In this document: positions 8,607 to 17,034 of the stretch, in pieces | Position numbering within the stretch: the first letter of the stretch is position 1 | Layout: the number at the start of each line of letters is the position of its first letter | DNA from: Natronobeatus ordinarius | Lineage (GTDB): Archaea; Halobacteriota; Halobacteria; Halobacteriales; Natrialbaceae | Direction of reading: 5' to 3' | Assembly: GCF_024362485.1 (NCBI RefSeq) | Contig: NZ_CP101456.1 | Location: forward strand, 682,001 to 746,000 | Length of the DNA stretch: 64,000 nucleotides | Made by a program: the position numbers and the translations under genes | Notes under the pieces: model-generated | Told to the model about the DNA's origin: nothing | What the model saw: the letters and a program-made list of their open reading frames with translations, nothing else | Databases searched by the model: none

Positions 8607-8728
8607 TATAGTAACCGTTGAACGTCAGTGCACCCCCGGTCACGACCGTTGGCGGGCAGCCTCGCCAACGAGGCCGAGGCTGCCCGCTCGGCTGTGACCG
8701 GGGGAAACTCGGTTCAACGAGTACTATA
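8607..8728. repeat. 122-bp compound palindromic element (MITE-like)
   Basis: Three nested pairs of inverted arms: 8607-8623 with 8712-8728 (17 bp, 2 mismatches, TATAGTA...GTTGAAC); 8633-8643 with 8694-8704 (CCCCCGGTCAC, perfect); 8652-8664 with 8675-8687 (GCGGGCAGCCTCG, perfect). The whole unit can fold into one long interrupted hairpin. Its position immediately after the regulator stop could make it a terminator, but its size and structured ends look like a non-autonomous transposable or REP-type repeat. I cannot count genomic copies from this window. Confidence 0.75.
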
Positions 8729-8878
8729 CCAGCCCGGCCGATAGACGCCCCGCTGACGGAACCGACGCGGCTCCGCTCCGGTGAAACGCGGCTTACCGAA
8801 CTGTAGCAAGCGCTTAGGGCGCCGAACGGTGCTGGACGGTCACCCGTGTTTATGTGCGATCTGGTGGTACGCCGGCTC

Positions 8879-9067
8879 ATGTTCGCGACCGCAGCCCCGC
8901 TTCAGCTCGCCGACGGCGGCTTCCTGTACTGGGCGATCGTCTTCTTCGTGCTCGCGATCGTCGCGGCCGCGGTCGGCGCGCGCGGCGTCGCGGGAATCTC
9001 GATGGAGGTCGCACGCATCTTCGTGCTCGTCTTTCTGATCCTGGCGATCGTCTCGCTGCTACTGTAG
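8879..9067 (+). CDS. DUF1328 (YtjA-type) small membrane protein
   Basis: A 62-residue protein of two hydrophobic helices: residues ~15-35 ([17 protein letters not shown]) and ~42-62 ([18 protein letters not shown]). A short loop GARGVAGIS separates them. That is the DUF1328/YtjA layout: it is all membrane with tiny polar ends. The ATG at 8879 gives the usual short N-terminus. An upstream in-frame ATG at 8846 would add 11 residues. The family's role is unknown; bacterial members are often stress-inducible. It stands alone between the palindromic element and the aldehyde oxidoreductase gene. Confidence 0.85.
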   Translation: MFATAAPLQLADGGFLYWAIVFFVLAIVAAAVGARGVAGISMEVARIFVLVFLILAIVSLLL

Positions 9068-9236
9068 CGGCCCGGTGAGGGAGCTTCCGGTTACGCTTTC
9101 GCAGGTATTGCCACGAGCGAGCGCCGGTTCGATCGCCGAAGAGCGCTCGGGAACTCACCCTTCGGGATGAAATTCACCGGTGGCGTCGGTAACCTGGTTC
9201 GGTTACGTACGGGTGGCAACGACTAACAGGCTGGGC

Positions 9237-9257
9237 GTGCAATATAACGTACTGCAC
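9237..9257 (+). promoter_or_regulatory. Inverted repeat around a TATA-like box before the AOR gene
   Basis: GTGCA at 9237-9241 and TGCAC at 9253-9257 flank ATATAA, with the ATG at 9263. The TATA-like core is only about 18 bases from the ATG, close for a leaderless haloarchaeal transcript. It may instead be an operator with the true TATA box further upstream. Confidence 0.3.
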
Positions 9258-9262
9258 TTACC

Positions 9263-11185
9263 ATGACAGAACTTGGCGGTTTCCAAGACAGAGTCGCCCG
9301 CGTCGACCTGAGCGACGGATCGGTCGCCTACGAGTCGATCGACGACGACGACGCGAAAAAATACATCGGTGCGCGCGGACTGGGCGTAAAGTACGTCTTC
9401 GAGCAGGGGCCGGACGTCGACCCGCTCGGACCCGACAACCTGCTCGCGTTCATGAACGGTCCGCTCTCGGGGACACAGGTGACGATGAGCGGGCGCATCG
9501 CAGTCTGCACCAAATCGCCGCTCACCGGCACCGTCACCGACAGCCACCAGGGTGGCTGGTCCGGCGCCCGACTGAAGTGGGCCGGCTTCGACGGCCTGCT
9601 GTTCGAGGGGCAGGCCGACGACCCCGTCTACGCCTACGTCGAGGACGGCGAGGTGGAGCTGCGAGACGCCTCCCACCTCTGGGGCAAGGGCTTCCACGAG
9701 GCCCGTGACACGCTCGAGGAGGAAGTCGACGGCGCCTACGGCAAGAACCTCTCGATCATGGGGATCGGCCCCGGCGGCGAGAACGAGGTTCGCTACGCCA
9801 GCATCATCAACGAGGACGACCGCGCCTCGGGCCGTGGCGGGACGGGCGGCGTGATGGGCTCGAAAGGGCTCAAGGCCGTCGTCGTCAAGTCCTCGACGAG
9901 GATGCCCCAGCCCGCGGACAAGGAGACGTTCATGGAGGGCCACCAGGCGGCGATGCAGGCCATCCAGGAGTCAGACGTCACCGCGCCGAACGAGGGCGGC
10001 CTCTCGGTGTACGGGACGAACGTCCTGATGAACATCACCGAGGAGATGGACGGCCTCCCGACGGGCAACGCCCGCTACACGAGTACGCGGAGTGCGAGCG
10101 AAGACAGGGGGATCGACTTCGACGCCGAACGCGTCTCCGGGGAGAACGTCCGCGAGAACATCTTAGTCGACGAACCGACCTGTCACTCCTGTCCCGTGGC
10201 GTGTAAGAAGGAAGTCGAGGTCACCTACCGTCACAAGGGCGAGGACATGAACGTCCGGATGGAGAGCTTCGAGTACGAACCCGCGTTCTCGCTCGGGCCG
10301 AACTCCATGAACGACGACCGCGACTCGATCGCCGTGATGATCGACCTCTGTAACGACCTCTCGATCGACGCCATCGAGACGGGCAACATGCTCGCGATGG
10401 CGATGGAGATGGCAGAAGACGGCAAACTCGAGGAGGGAATCGACTGGGGCGACACCGAGGAGATGATCGAGATGATCAAACGAATCGGCCACCGCGAGGG
10501 CGTCGGCGACCTGCTCGCCGAGGGTGCCGACCGCGTCGCCGAGGAGCTCGACGCCCACGAGAACTCGCTGGCCGTCAAGGGCCAGACGATCCCGGCGTAC
10601 GACCCCCGCTGCATGAAGGGGATGGGCATCGGCTACGCCACCTCGAACCGCGGGGCCTGCCACCTGCGTGGCTACACGCCGGCGGCCGAGATCCTCGGCA
10701 TCCCCGAGAAGGTCGATCCCTACGAGTGGGAGGGGAAAGGCGAGCTGACCGCCGCCTTCCAGGATCTGCACGCCATCAGCGACTCGTTCGACATCTGCAA
10801 GTTCAACGCCTTCGCCGAGGGCATCGAGGAGTACGTCACCCAGTACAACGGGATGACCGGCCTCGAGGTCACCGAGGACGAACTGCTGAAAGCCGGCGAA
10901 CGGGTCTACAACTTAGAGCGCTACTACAACAACCTCGCCGGCTTCGACGGAAGCGACGACTCGCTGCCAGCGCGCTTCCTCGAGGGCGAGGACGGCATCC
11001 CCGGCCAGGGCGCCTCCGAGGGCGAGTACTGCGAACTCGAGGAGATGAAAGCCGAGTACTACGACCACCGCGGCTGGGTCGACGGCGTCGTCCCCGACGA
11101 GAAACTCGAGGAACTCGAGATCGAGATCGGCCCCGGCACCGGCGTCAGCGCCGAGGGCGGTGCGGCGGCACCCGGCGACGACTGA
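9263..11185 (+). CDS. Aldehyde ferredoxin oxidoreductase (tungstopterin family)
   Basis: Oxidises aldehydes to carboxylates with ferredoxin as acceptor, using a tungsten or molybdenum bis-pterin and one 4Fe-4S cluster. The 640-residue length is typical. The N-terminal domain starts FQDRVARVDLSDG and has the pterin-binding GARGLGVKYVFEQ and NGPLSGT stretches. Cluster cysteines are visible as CHSCPVAC (C-x2-C-x3-C) near residue 308 and a fourth in DSFDICKF near residue 512. Haloarchaea usually carry several paralogues, and the aldehyde used by this one is not evident. Just before the ATG there is an inverted pair GTGCA/TGCAC around an ATATAA (9237-9257) that could be the promoter or operator. 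It is monocistronic here. Confidence 0.92.
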   Translation: MTELGGFQDRVARVDLSDGSVAYESIDDDDAKKYIGARGLGVKYVFEQGPDVDPLGPDNLLAFMNGPLSGTQVTMSGRIAVCTKSPLTGTVTDSHQGGWSGARLKWAGFDGLLFEGQADDPVYAYVEDGEVELRDASHLWGKGFHEARDTLEEEVDGAYGKNLSIMGIGPGGENEVRYASIINEDDRASGRGGTGGVMGSKGLKAVVVKSSTRMPQPADKETFMEGHQAAMQAIQESDVTAPNEGGLSVYGTNVLMNITEEMDGLPTGNARYTSTRSASEDRGIDFDAERVSGENVRENILVDEPTCHSCPVACKKEVEVTYRHKGEDMNVRMESFEYEPAFSLGPNSMNDDRDSIAVMIDLCNDLSIDAIETGNMLAMAMEMAEDGKLEEGIDWGDTEEMIEMIKRIGHREGVGDLLAEGADRVAEELDAHENSLAVKGQTIPAYDPRCMKGMGIGYATSNRGACHLRGYTPAAEILGIPEKVDPYEWEGKGELTAAFQDLHAISDSFDICKFNAFAEGIEEYVTQYNGMTGLEVTEDELLKAGERVYNLERYYNNLAGFDGSDDSLPARFLEGEDGIPGQGASEGEYCELEEMKAEYYDHRGWVDGVVPDEKLEELEIEIGPGTGVSAEGGAAAPGDD

Positions 11186-11219
11186 TCGCCGGCCCGGTTC
11201 GGCTGCGACCGCTTTTCGA

Positions 11220-11828
11220 TTATTCGTCCGAGGAGCCCACGCCAGCGAACCGCGAGGCCGCCCACCCGATCACGACGGCGATTCCGGCCGGCGCGGCGAC
11301 GACGACCAGCAGGATGCCCCCGGCAGTGAGCCGTCCCGAGAGCCCGCCGTCGACGTCGACGACGGGGCTGAGCGCGATGATCGGCACCGAGAGGAGGACG
11401 GCTCCGAGCGCGTAGCCCCCGTAGGCGACGGCGTCGCCGATGCTCGGCTGGCGCACGAGGTGAACGGTGACGCCGATCCACGCCAGCAGGCCGAGCAACA
11501 GCCCCCACCCGCTCGCGGTGACGAACACCAGCACGAACACACTCACGAGCCCGACGATCAGGCCGGCGACGACGCCCACGACGACGGTGAGCGTGTTGTC
11601 GAGCAGGCCATCCGGGTCCAGCAACCCGCCGTCACGCTCGCCGGTCGTGGTGGGCTCCGTCCTCGTGACCCCCCGTTCGAACTCGTCGTCCCGCCGATCG
11701 AAGCCGTCGTCGACCTCGCCCCCCGCCGGCCCGTCGAAGTCGGCCCCACAGTGCATGCAGTACGTCGACGTCTGCCCGACGGGCCCGTCACAGTCCGGAC
11801 AGCGTGGGTCGGCGGGATCGAGGCTCAT
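11220..11828 (-). CDS. Zinc-ribbon membrane protein, function unknown
   Basis: A 202-residue protein. The N-terminal cytoplasmic zinc ribbon has CPDCDG and CMHCGAD (residues ~10-28). An acidic linker follows, then about four hydrophobic helices from residue ~75 to the C-terminus (for example TLTVVVGVVAGLIVGLVSVF). I chose the ATG at 11828 (MSLDPADPRCPDC) because the ribbon then begins within ten residues, as in similar haloarchaeal proteins. The upstream in-frame ATG at 11885 crosses the promoter of the divergent gene at 11930. No function can be assigned. It converges with the AOR gene, whose stop lies 34 bases from its own. Confidence 0.75.
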   Translation of the reverse strand: MSLDPADPRCPDCDGPVGQTSTYCMHCGADFDGPAGGEVDDGFDRRDDEFERGVTRTEPTTTGERDGGLLDPDGLLDNTLTVVVGVVAGLIVGLVSVFVLVFVTASGWGLLLGLLAWIGVTVHLVRQPSIGDAVAYGGYALGAVLLSVPIIALSPVVDVDGGLSGRLTAGGILLVVVAAPAGIAVVIGWAASRFAGVGSSDE

Positions 11829-11899
11829 CGACGGATTCGTTCGAGCCTGACTGTCATAAATCCCGATCCGTCTTCCCGGGATCAACGATCGGCCTCGAG

Positions 11900-11907
11900 T
11901 TTAAATA
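11900..11907 (+). promoter_or_regulatory. TATA box for the NucS-like zinc finger gene
   Basis: TTTAAATA is centred about 26 bases before the ATG at 11930, the spacing expected for a leaderless haloarchaeal promoter. Confidence 0.6.
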
Positions 11908-11929
11908 CTGTGACGCGACCAACGCCGGT

Positions 11930-12694
11930 ATGATCGACGACGCGATCCGCGTGCTGGCCGGCGACTGCACCGTCATCACCGACGGCACCGACCGCGAGGA
12001 GTACCGTGGCCGCGTGACGACAGTGGTCAAGCCCGACAACACCGTCCTCGTCCACGACGTCGACGGCTACCAGCCCGTCGCGTGGCTCACCCGGGCGGAC
12101 ACCGTCTCGAGCGACCCCGCGGACGGCTTCTCGCTGGTCGCGAAGAAAGGCGAGCAGTGTCTCCGGATCGCAGCCCACGACGAGGACGCCTTCGCTCACT
12201 ACCCGGCGTCGGCGGCGGGAACGCCCGTCGGTGAGTGTCCCGACTGCGGCGGCGCGCTCGTTCGATCCGCCGACGTTCACTGCGTCGACTGTGGCAACCG
12301 GTACGCGATTCCGGCCGACGCGACGATCCTCGACACCCGGTGCTCGTGTGGGCTCCCGCGCATGCGCGTCGAACGCGGCCTCGCCTTCGACGTCTGTATC
12401 GATCGCGACTGCGAGTCGCTCGACGACGCCGTCCGCGAGGCGTTCGATCGCGAGTGGACCTGCCCGACCTGCGGTGGCGACCTCCTGATCCTCCGGCGGG
12501 GCGGCCTGATCGCCGGCTGTGAACACTACCCAGACTGTGAGACCGGCTTCGTGATCCCAAGCGGCGTCGTCGACGGCGAGTGTGGCTGTGGCCTGCCGAC
12601 GTTCGAGACGGCGAGCGGACGGCGCTGTCTCGACGCCACGTGTGAACGGCTCCTCGAGTCCGACCCGACGGCACAGAGCCAGACGGGCCCCTGA
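11930..12694 (+). CDS. NucS N-terminal-like / C4 zinc finger DNA-binding protein
   Basis: A 254-residue protein. Residues ~1-60 (VLAGDCTVITDG..., VLVHDVDGYQPVAW) resemble the N-terminal DNA-binding half of the archaeal endonuclease NucS. The rest holds several cysteine pairs: CPDCGG, CVDCGN, CSCGLP, CPTCGGD and CEHYPDCETGF. The last of these resembles topoisomerase I C4 zinc fingers. The RecB-like nuclease half of NucS is absent, so I expect binding and not cleavage. A role in DNA repair or topology is inference only. The start is fixed by a TATA box 26 bases upstream. The gene lies 81 bases before endA on the same strand and could be co-transcribed with it. Confidence 0.75.
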   Translation: MIDDAIRVLAGDCTVITDGTDREEYRGRVTTVVKPDNTVLVHDVDGYQPVAWLTRADTVSSDPADGFSLVAKKGEQCLRIAAHDEDAFAHYPASAAGTPVGECPDCGGALVRSADVHCVDCGNRYAIPADATILDTRCSCGLPRMRVERGLAFDVCIDRDCESLDDAVREAFDREWTCPTCGGDLLILRRGGLIAGCEHYPDCETGFVIPSGVVDGECGCGLPTFETASGRRCLDATCERLLESDPTAQSQTGP

Positions 12695-12775
12695 TCGTGA
12701 ATCCACCGCTCGTTCGTGGCCAGCTGGCGTCGTCGAATCCACAGCCCCTTTGTCGTCGGCGGGGTAGCCACGGGT

Positions 12776-13813
12776 ATGACTCTCGAGGGGCGGTTCGACG
12801 ACGGCGTCGTCCGGATCGGCGGCGACGCCCGCCAGCGCTACCACGATGCGCGCGGCTACGGCTATCCACTCACGGGCAACGAGATCGCGGTCGCCCCCGT
12901 CGAGGCGGCTCACCTGCTGTACCGGGGCGACCTCGAGGCGGTCGTCGACGGCGACGAGCGGCTTGGCTTCCGGGAGTTCGCCGCACGCGAACCCGGCCCG
13001 GACTTTGGCGTCGAGTTCCTCGTCTACGCCGACCTGCGCTCGCGCGGCTTCTATCTCACGCCCGCCGCCGAACCGTGGCTCGCCGAGCCGCCCGCGGCCG
13101 ACTTCGCGGTCTTTCCCCGCGGGAAGGGGCCGGGAGACGGCGAGGTGGCGTACGCCATGCGGGTGATCGGCGAACGGACCGACGTCCCCGCGAGCGAACT
13201 CGAGCCGGGCGTCCTCGCGGTCGTCGACGAGGAAAGCGAGATCACGTACTTCGAGATCGGCCAGCCGGAGATCTCCGGGACCTCGAGTGCCGACCTGCCG
13301 TCGGCGGTCGACGCCGACCTGCTGGCCGACCGCGTCGTCGTCTGGGAGCCGCCGGCCGACCTCTACGAGCGGGCGTTCTACGGCCAGCCCCTCGAGGGAC
13401 GGGAGTACGACCGGCCCACCTTGCAGTGTTCGCTGCTCGAGGCGGCCCACCTTGCTGAGGCGGGGGCGATCGACCTCGATCCCGAGACCGTGCTCGAGCG
13501 CGGGCGCGAGGTGGAGGGCGACCGGTTCGACCGACGATTGGGCGTCTATACGACCCTGCGCGAGCGCGGCGTCGTCCCCAAGACCGGCTACAAGTTCGGC
13601 GCCGACTTCCGGACGTACGCCGACGTCGCGTCGGTCGACGACCTCGGTCACTCCGAACTGCTGATCAGGGTGCTGCCCGCCGAACACGTCTTCGAGCCAC
13701 GGGACCTCGCCCTCGACGTTCGGCTGGCTCACGGCGTCCGCAAGACGATGGTCTTCGCGCTGGTGGGCGAGGAGGGGATCGAGTGGCGATCGCTCGAGCG
13801 ACTGACGCCCTGA
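12776..13813 (+). CDS. endA: tRNA-intron splicing endonuclease
   Basis: Cuts bulge-helix-bulge introns from archaeal tRNAs. The 345-residue length matches the euryarchaeal type, in which one chain contains two tandem endonuclease repeats (homodimer of fused subunits). The second repeat carries the recognisable active-site region: YTTLRERGVVPKTGYKFGADF (the general base Tyr lies nearby), His in LGHSELLI, and Lys in GVRKTMVFAL. I chose the ATG at 12776 (MTLEGRFDDG). The in-frame codon at 12716 would add an unconserved basic leader. It follows the zinc finger gene and precedes a small conserved hypothetical gene on the same strand. Confidence 0.92.
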   Translation: MTLEGRFDDGVVRIGGDARQRYHDARGYGYPLTGNEIAVAPVEAAHLLYRGDLEAVVDGDERLGFREFAAREPGPDFGVEFLVYADLRSRGFYLTPAAEPWLAEPPAADFAVFPRGKGPGDGEVAYAMRVIGERTDVPASELEPGVLAVVDEESEITYFEIGQPEISGTSSADLPSAVDADLLADRVVVWEPPADLYERAFYGQPLEGREYDRPTLQCSLLEAAHLAEAGAIDLDPETVLERGREVEGDRFDRRLGVYTTLRERGVVPKTGYKFGADFRTYADVASVDDLGHSELLIRVLPAEHVFEPRDLALDVRLAHGVRKTMVFALVGEEGIEWRSLERLTP

Positions 13814-13864
13814 CTCTCGCCATCGGCACGAGGTTTCTTGACCCGCGCGGCCGTACGTCGTCAC

Positions 13865-14251
13865 ATGGAAGAGGTGTCACTCGGCGTCCCGAGACCGTTG
13901 CTCGAGCGGCTGCCCGACGGCGACGAGGACGCGGCGGCGGACATGCAACAGGCGGTCGCGGGCTGGGAACGGCGACTCAACCGCGCGATCGAACAGGCAG
14001 AAGACGACCGCGAGGCTGCGGGATACGTACTCGAGGCGATCGACCGCTTCGAAGCGCGCTTCGAGACGTACGACGAGCTCGTCCCCGAGCTCCGGGCGTG
14101 GGGACAGTCGCCGATCTACGCCATCGCCTGGCGAACGCTCTACGCCGACGTTATCAGTCAGCTCTACGAACACGAGGAGCTCGGGGAACACCTCGACCGC
14201 GAGCGGAACGCCCGGCTGGTCGAGGACGGCATCCGGCTGCGGGATCTGTAG
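13865..14251 (+). CDS. Conserved haloarchaeal protein, function unknown
   Basis: A 128-residue soluble, acidic, mostly helical protein without signal peptide, membrane segment or cysteine motif. Heptad-like stretches (GWERRLNRAIEQAEDD; YVLEAIDRFEARF) suggest helical packing or coiled-coil pairing. Codon use matches neighbouring core genes. I chose the ATG at 13865 because it lies about 25 bases after a weak TTTCTTGA element. The alternative at 13838 would overlap that promoter. I do not recognise a family with confidence. It sits 51 bases after endA. Confidence 0.65.
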   Translation: MEEVSLGVPRPLLERLPDGDEDAAADMQQAVAGWERRLNRAIEQAEDDREAAGYVLEAIDRFEARFETYDELVPELRAWGQSPIYAIAWRTLYADVISQLYEHEELGEHLDRERNARLVEDGIRLRDL

Positions 14252-14314
14252 GCTGGCTGAGGGTGGGCCGTCCGATCCACAATGATTTTACCCACTGGTT
14301 CGATACAGTCTTTC

Positions 14315-14794
14315 GTGGCGACGAACGACGAGCGCGACGCCTCCAGGGCGGGCGTCGACTGGATGACCCGAACGCGGCGTCGCGTCCTCCCGACCGTCCA
14401 CCGGATCAAAGAACCGTTCGGTGGCTTCGCACAGTGTACGATGCACCCGTCCGAGTACGTCGGAACCGTCGAGCGCGAGCTTCGATCGTTTCGGCCCGAC
14501 CTCGAGGCCATGTCCTTCGCTCCCGAGCCGATCGCCTCGCTAAAGGTTCACGAGGACGGCCGGAAGTCGGCCGGCAGCTGGGTCCGACGGAACTCTCCGC
14601 TCGACGACTGGCAGCTACACGTCACGTTGTTTCAGGACGGTCGAGACGCGGTCGAGGTGTTCGCTCACCGGGAATACTCTTGGCTCCGTCACCCCTACAA
14701 GCACTACACGGCCGAAGGCTGGGACACGACGGGCGGCGTAAAGCGGATGCGGTCGTTGCTCTCGGACCACGGCGTCTCCTTCCGGATCGACTGA
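14315..14794 (+). CDS. Conserved haloarchaeal protein, function unknown
   Basis: A 159-residue soluble protein. A basic stretch near the N-terminus (MTRTRRRVLPTVHRIKEP) is followed by a compact acidic domain with many aromatic residues (WQLHVTLF, FAHREYSWLRHPYKHY). I prefer the GTG at 14315 (MATNDERD) because the ATG at 14282 lies within ATGATTTTAC, which looks like the promoter itself. If the ATG is used the protein has 170 residues. No catalytic motif is apparent. Related proteins seem common in haloarchaea, but I cannot name a function. The next gene (GT4) starts 48 bases downstream on the same strand. Confidence 0.7.
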   Translation: MATNDERDASRAGVDWMTRTRRRVLPTVHRIKEPFGGFAQCTMHPSEYVGTVERELRSFRPDLEAMSFAPEPIASLKVHEDGRKSAGSWVRRNSPLDDWQLHVTLFQDGRDAVEVFAHREYSWLRHPYKHYTAEGWDTTGGVKRMRSLLSDHGVSFRID

Positions 14795-14842
14795 TCGACG
14801 GAGACGGAAATCTATTACTCTCGTTTCAGCAATAGCACGGTC

Positions 14843-15955
14843 ATGTCTCGAGTCGAGACGGTCACCGCGTTTACGGACCTCTACCTGCCGACGGTCAACG
14901 GCGTCACGTACACCGTCAGTCTCTGGCGCGAGCGCTGGTCGTGCCGCTGGGGGACGATGCCGGTGGTCTATCCGCGGATGGACGGGCACCAGCCAGCCGC
15001 CGACGAGTACCCCGTCCGGAGCGTTCCCGCGCCGTTGTACTCGCGGTATCGTCTCGGGCTCCCGACGATCCCGGACGACCTCGAGACGCCGGACCTCGTC
15101 CACGTCCACACGCCGTTTACCGTCGGCTACGCGGGGATTCGCTTCGCCAGAAAGCGCGAGATCCCCGTCGTCGCCTCTTACCACACGCTGCTCGACGACC
15201 GGGCAGACCAGCACGTCCCGGAGAGTCTCGTCGAGGGCCTCGAGTACACCTGTCGCGCCTACGAACGCTCGTTCTTCGAGCGCGTCGACCACGTCACTGC
15301 GCCGACGTCGTTCGCTCGGCGCCACCTCTTAGAGCGCATCGGCGCGGACGTCGACGTCACGGTCGTCTCGAACGGCATCGACGTCGACTTCTTCCGGCCC
15401 GTCGATCCGACGACCTTTCGTCGCCTCTACGATCTTCCGTCGGAGCGACCCGTCCTCGGCTACACCGGTCGTCACGGCCCCGAGAAGAACATTTCGGAGG
15501 CGATCGACGCCGTCGCCGACCTCGACGTCACGCTCGTCATCGGCGGTGACGGCCCTGTTCGTGACGAGCTCGAGGATCATGCCCGCGAATCCAGTGCGGA
15601 CGTACGGTTTCTGGGTTTTCTCGAGCGTGAGGACCTCCCCGCCTTCTATTCGGTGCTCGACGCCTTCGTCTTCCCCAGCCCGGTCGAGACCCAGGGACTC
15701 GTCGCGCTCGAGGCGACCGCCTGTGGCACGCCCGTCGTTGCCGTCGACGAGGGCGCGCTCACCGACTCCGTCATCGAGGGCGAGACCGGCTACCGGTACG
15801 AGGCCGGCGACATCGGGGGCTTTCAGTACGCGATCTGGCGGACGCTCGAGGAGAACGATCGGCTCTCGGACCTCTGTCAGCGCCGACGCGAGATGCTCTC
15901 GGTCGACCACTCCCTCGAGCAGCTCGCGCGGATTTACGATCGGCTCGAGCCGTGA
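14843..15955 (+). CDS. GT4-family glycosyltransferase
   Basis: A 370-residue GT-B fold glycosyltransferase. The N-terminal acceptor domain begins TVTAFTDLYLPTVNGVTYTV, the start typical of GT4 lipid mannosyl/glucosyltransferases. The donor domain has GYTGRHGPEKN (Rossmann start), VIGGDGP, and the conserved E-x7-E region in SPVETQGLVALEATACGTPVVA. There is no signal peptide. Such enzymes in archaea and actinobacteria act on glycolipids or protein-glycan precursors at the inner face of the membrane, so a glycolipid role is plausible. The sugar and acceptor cannot be read from sequence. It follows the hypothetical gene ending at 14794 by 48 bases. Confidence 0.88.
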   Translation: MSRVETVTAFTDLYLPTVNGVTYTVSLWRERWSCRWGTMPVVYPRMDGHQPAADEYPVRSVPAPLYSRYRLGLPTIPDDLETPDLVHVHTPFTVGYAGIRFARKREIPVVASYHTLLDDRADQHVPESLVEGLEYTCRAYERSFFERVDHVTAPTSFARRHLLERIGADVDVTVVSNGIDVDFFRPVDPTTFRRLYDLPSERPVLGYTGRHGPEKNISEAIDAVADLDVTLVIGGDGPVRDELEDHARESSADVRFLGFLEREDLPAFYSVLDAFVFPSPVETQGLVALEATACGTPVVAVDEGALTDSVIEGETGYRYEAGDIGGFQYAIWRTLEENDRLSDLCQRRREMLSVDHSLEQLARIYDRLEP

Positions 15956-16049
15956 CTCGTCGAGGATCGGACGTTCAACCGGGGCCACATATAATGCGAC
16001 CCCAGTGTCAGCCCGAGGGTTCAAATCCTCTCGATTGATAGGTAGTCCC

Positions 16050-16394
16050 ATGGAGTACGCCGTCTCCCTCGAGGGAACGACGCTGGTGACGCTACACGAA
16101 GGAACTGACACGACCGCTCGCGACGAGGCCGTCTCCCAGCTCACGGCGAGCCTCGAGGAACTCGAGACCGACGACACGATCACCGACTGGACGGTCACCG
16201 ATGCCGAGGTGTACGAGCATCCGACGGCCCCGTTCGATCCGTACACGATCACGGTCGCGTTTGCAGTGACCGTCGCCGCCGAGGCCGACGACCCTGGATC
16301 GGCGAAAGCACGCGGTCAGCAGGCGATCGACGACGCGCTCGAGTCGGCGGGACTCGACGCCGTCTCCTACACCTCAGCACCGTCGGCGGCGTAG
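16050..16394 (+). CDS. Small acidic protein, function unknown
   Basis: 114 residues, acidic, soluble, and without cysteines or a signal peptide. It alternates short beta-like and helical stretches (MEYAVSLEGTTLVTLHEG; DAEVYEHPTAPFDPYTITVAFAV). It could form a small alpha/beta sandwich, but I recognise no family. The ATG at 16050 is favoured because longer in-frame extensions would overlap the glycosyltransferase end. Spacing to the SAMP-like gene downstream is 43 bases, on the same strand. Confidence 0.65.
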   Translation: MEYAVSLEGTTLVTLHEGTDTTARDEAVSQLTASLEELETDDTITDWTVTDAEVYEHPTAPFDPYTITVAFAVTVAAEADDPGSAKARGQQAIDDALESAGLDAVSYTSAPSAA

Positions 16395-16437
16395 ACGAGC
16401 GTCGAGACTTATAGGCTCCCGCGACGAGTGTGTAGCT

Positions 16438-16722
16438 ATGGAACTCGACCTGCGATTTTTCGCGACCTTTCGGGAAGCCGTCGGCCAGAAAGAACTCAGC
16501 CGCGACGTCGACGACGACGCCACCGTGGGCGACGTCCTCGCGGCGCTCGAGACGGAGTACGACGGACTCGAGGGGCGACTGCTCGATGACGGCTCGATCG
16601 CGCCACAGTTGAGCGTGTTGAAAAACGGCCGCGACGTGGTCCACATGGACGACGCCGAGACGGAACTCGAGGAGGGAGATTTGCTCTCGGTGTTTCCGCC
16701 GGTGGCGGGCGGCACCAGCTGA
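16438..16722 (+). CDS. SAMP/MoaD-type ubiquitin-like protein with masked di-glycine
   Basis: A 94-residue beta-grasp protein of the MoaD/ThiS/SAMP family, closest by eye to Haloferax SAMP3 (start MELDLRFFATFREAVGQKEL; end SVFPPVAGG). These proteins are adenylated by UbaA at a C-terminal di-glycine. They then serve in protein conjugation or as sulfur carrier for molybdopterin and thiolated tRNA. Here Gly91-Gly92 are followed by Thr-Ser before the stop, so the di-glycine is not terminal. Either a protease must trim two residues or the protein is not activated. The next gene may be related to the C-terminal domain found fused to MoaD in Thermus. Confidence 0.85.
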   Translation: MELDLRFFATFREAVGQKELSRDVDDDATVGDVLAALETEYDGLEGRLLDDGSIAPQLSVLKNGRDVVHMDDAETELEEGDLLSVFPPVAGGTS

Positions 16723-16773
16723 CCGACGCTCGCCGACCGCGCCTTTTTGCTGTCGGCCCACGACTCTCGAGCC

Positions 16774-17034
16774 ATGACGACGCGCGTCGAACGCTCCTTT
16801 CGTGGCATCTCCGAGCGGCTGGCGATTCGGTACCTGCAGAAGCTCGGCGGCGAACAGGTCGCCGACGACGCCGTCGAGGGTGACGGCTGGTCGGCCCGGC
16901 TCTCCGCCGAGACCGTTTCCATCGGTCCCTCGCTCACGCTAACCGAGGTGACGGTCGTCTTCGAGGGCGAGGAGGAGCGACTCGAGTCGCTGGTCGAACG
17001 GTTCGCCACGAAGGCGATGCGTGCGGGGGGCTGA
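16774..17034 (+). CDS. Possible DUF1952-like partner of the MoaD/SAMP protein
   Basis: An 86-residue protein starting MTTRVERSFRGISERLAIRYLQKLGG. This start, with GDGWSARL and a C-terminal FEGEEERLESLVERFATKA, resembles from memory the DUF1952 domain. In Thermus thermophilus that domain is fused directly after the di-glycine of a MoaD-like protein. Here the two halves would be separate genes 51 bases apart. That would explain the neighbourhood and suggests a role in SAMP/MoaD processing or molybdopterin synthesis. The assignment is by recollection and needs a profile search. Its stop overlaps the start of the next gene (TGATG), so translation is probably coupled. Confidence 0.6.
   Translation: MTTRVERSFRGISERLAIRYLQKLGGEQVADDAVEGDGWSARLSAETVSIGPSLTLTEVTVVFEGEEERLESLVERFATKAMRAGG

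Noticed and set aside
9263-11185. Link of the aldehyde oxidoreductase to the Mo-enzyme cluster
   Set aside because: They are more than 12 kb apart, on opposite strands, with many unrelated genes between.
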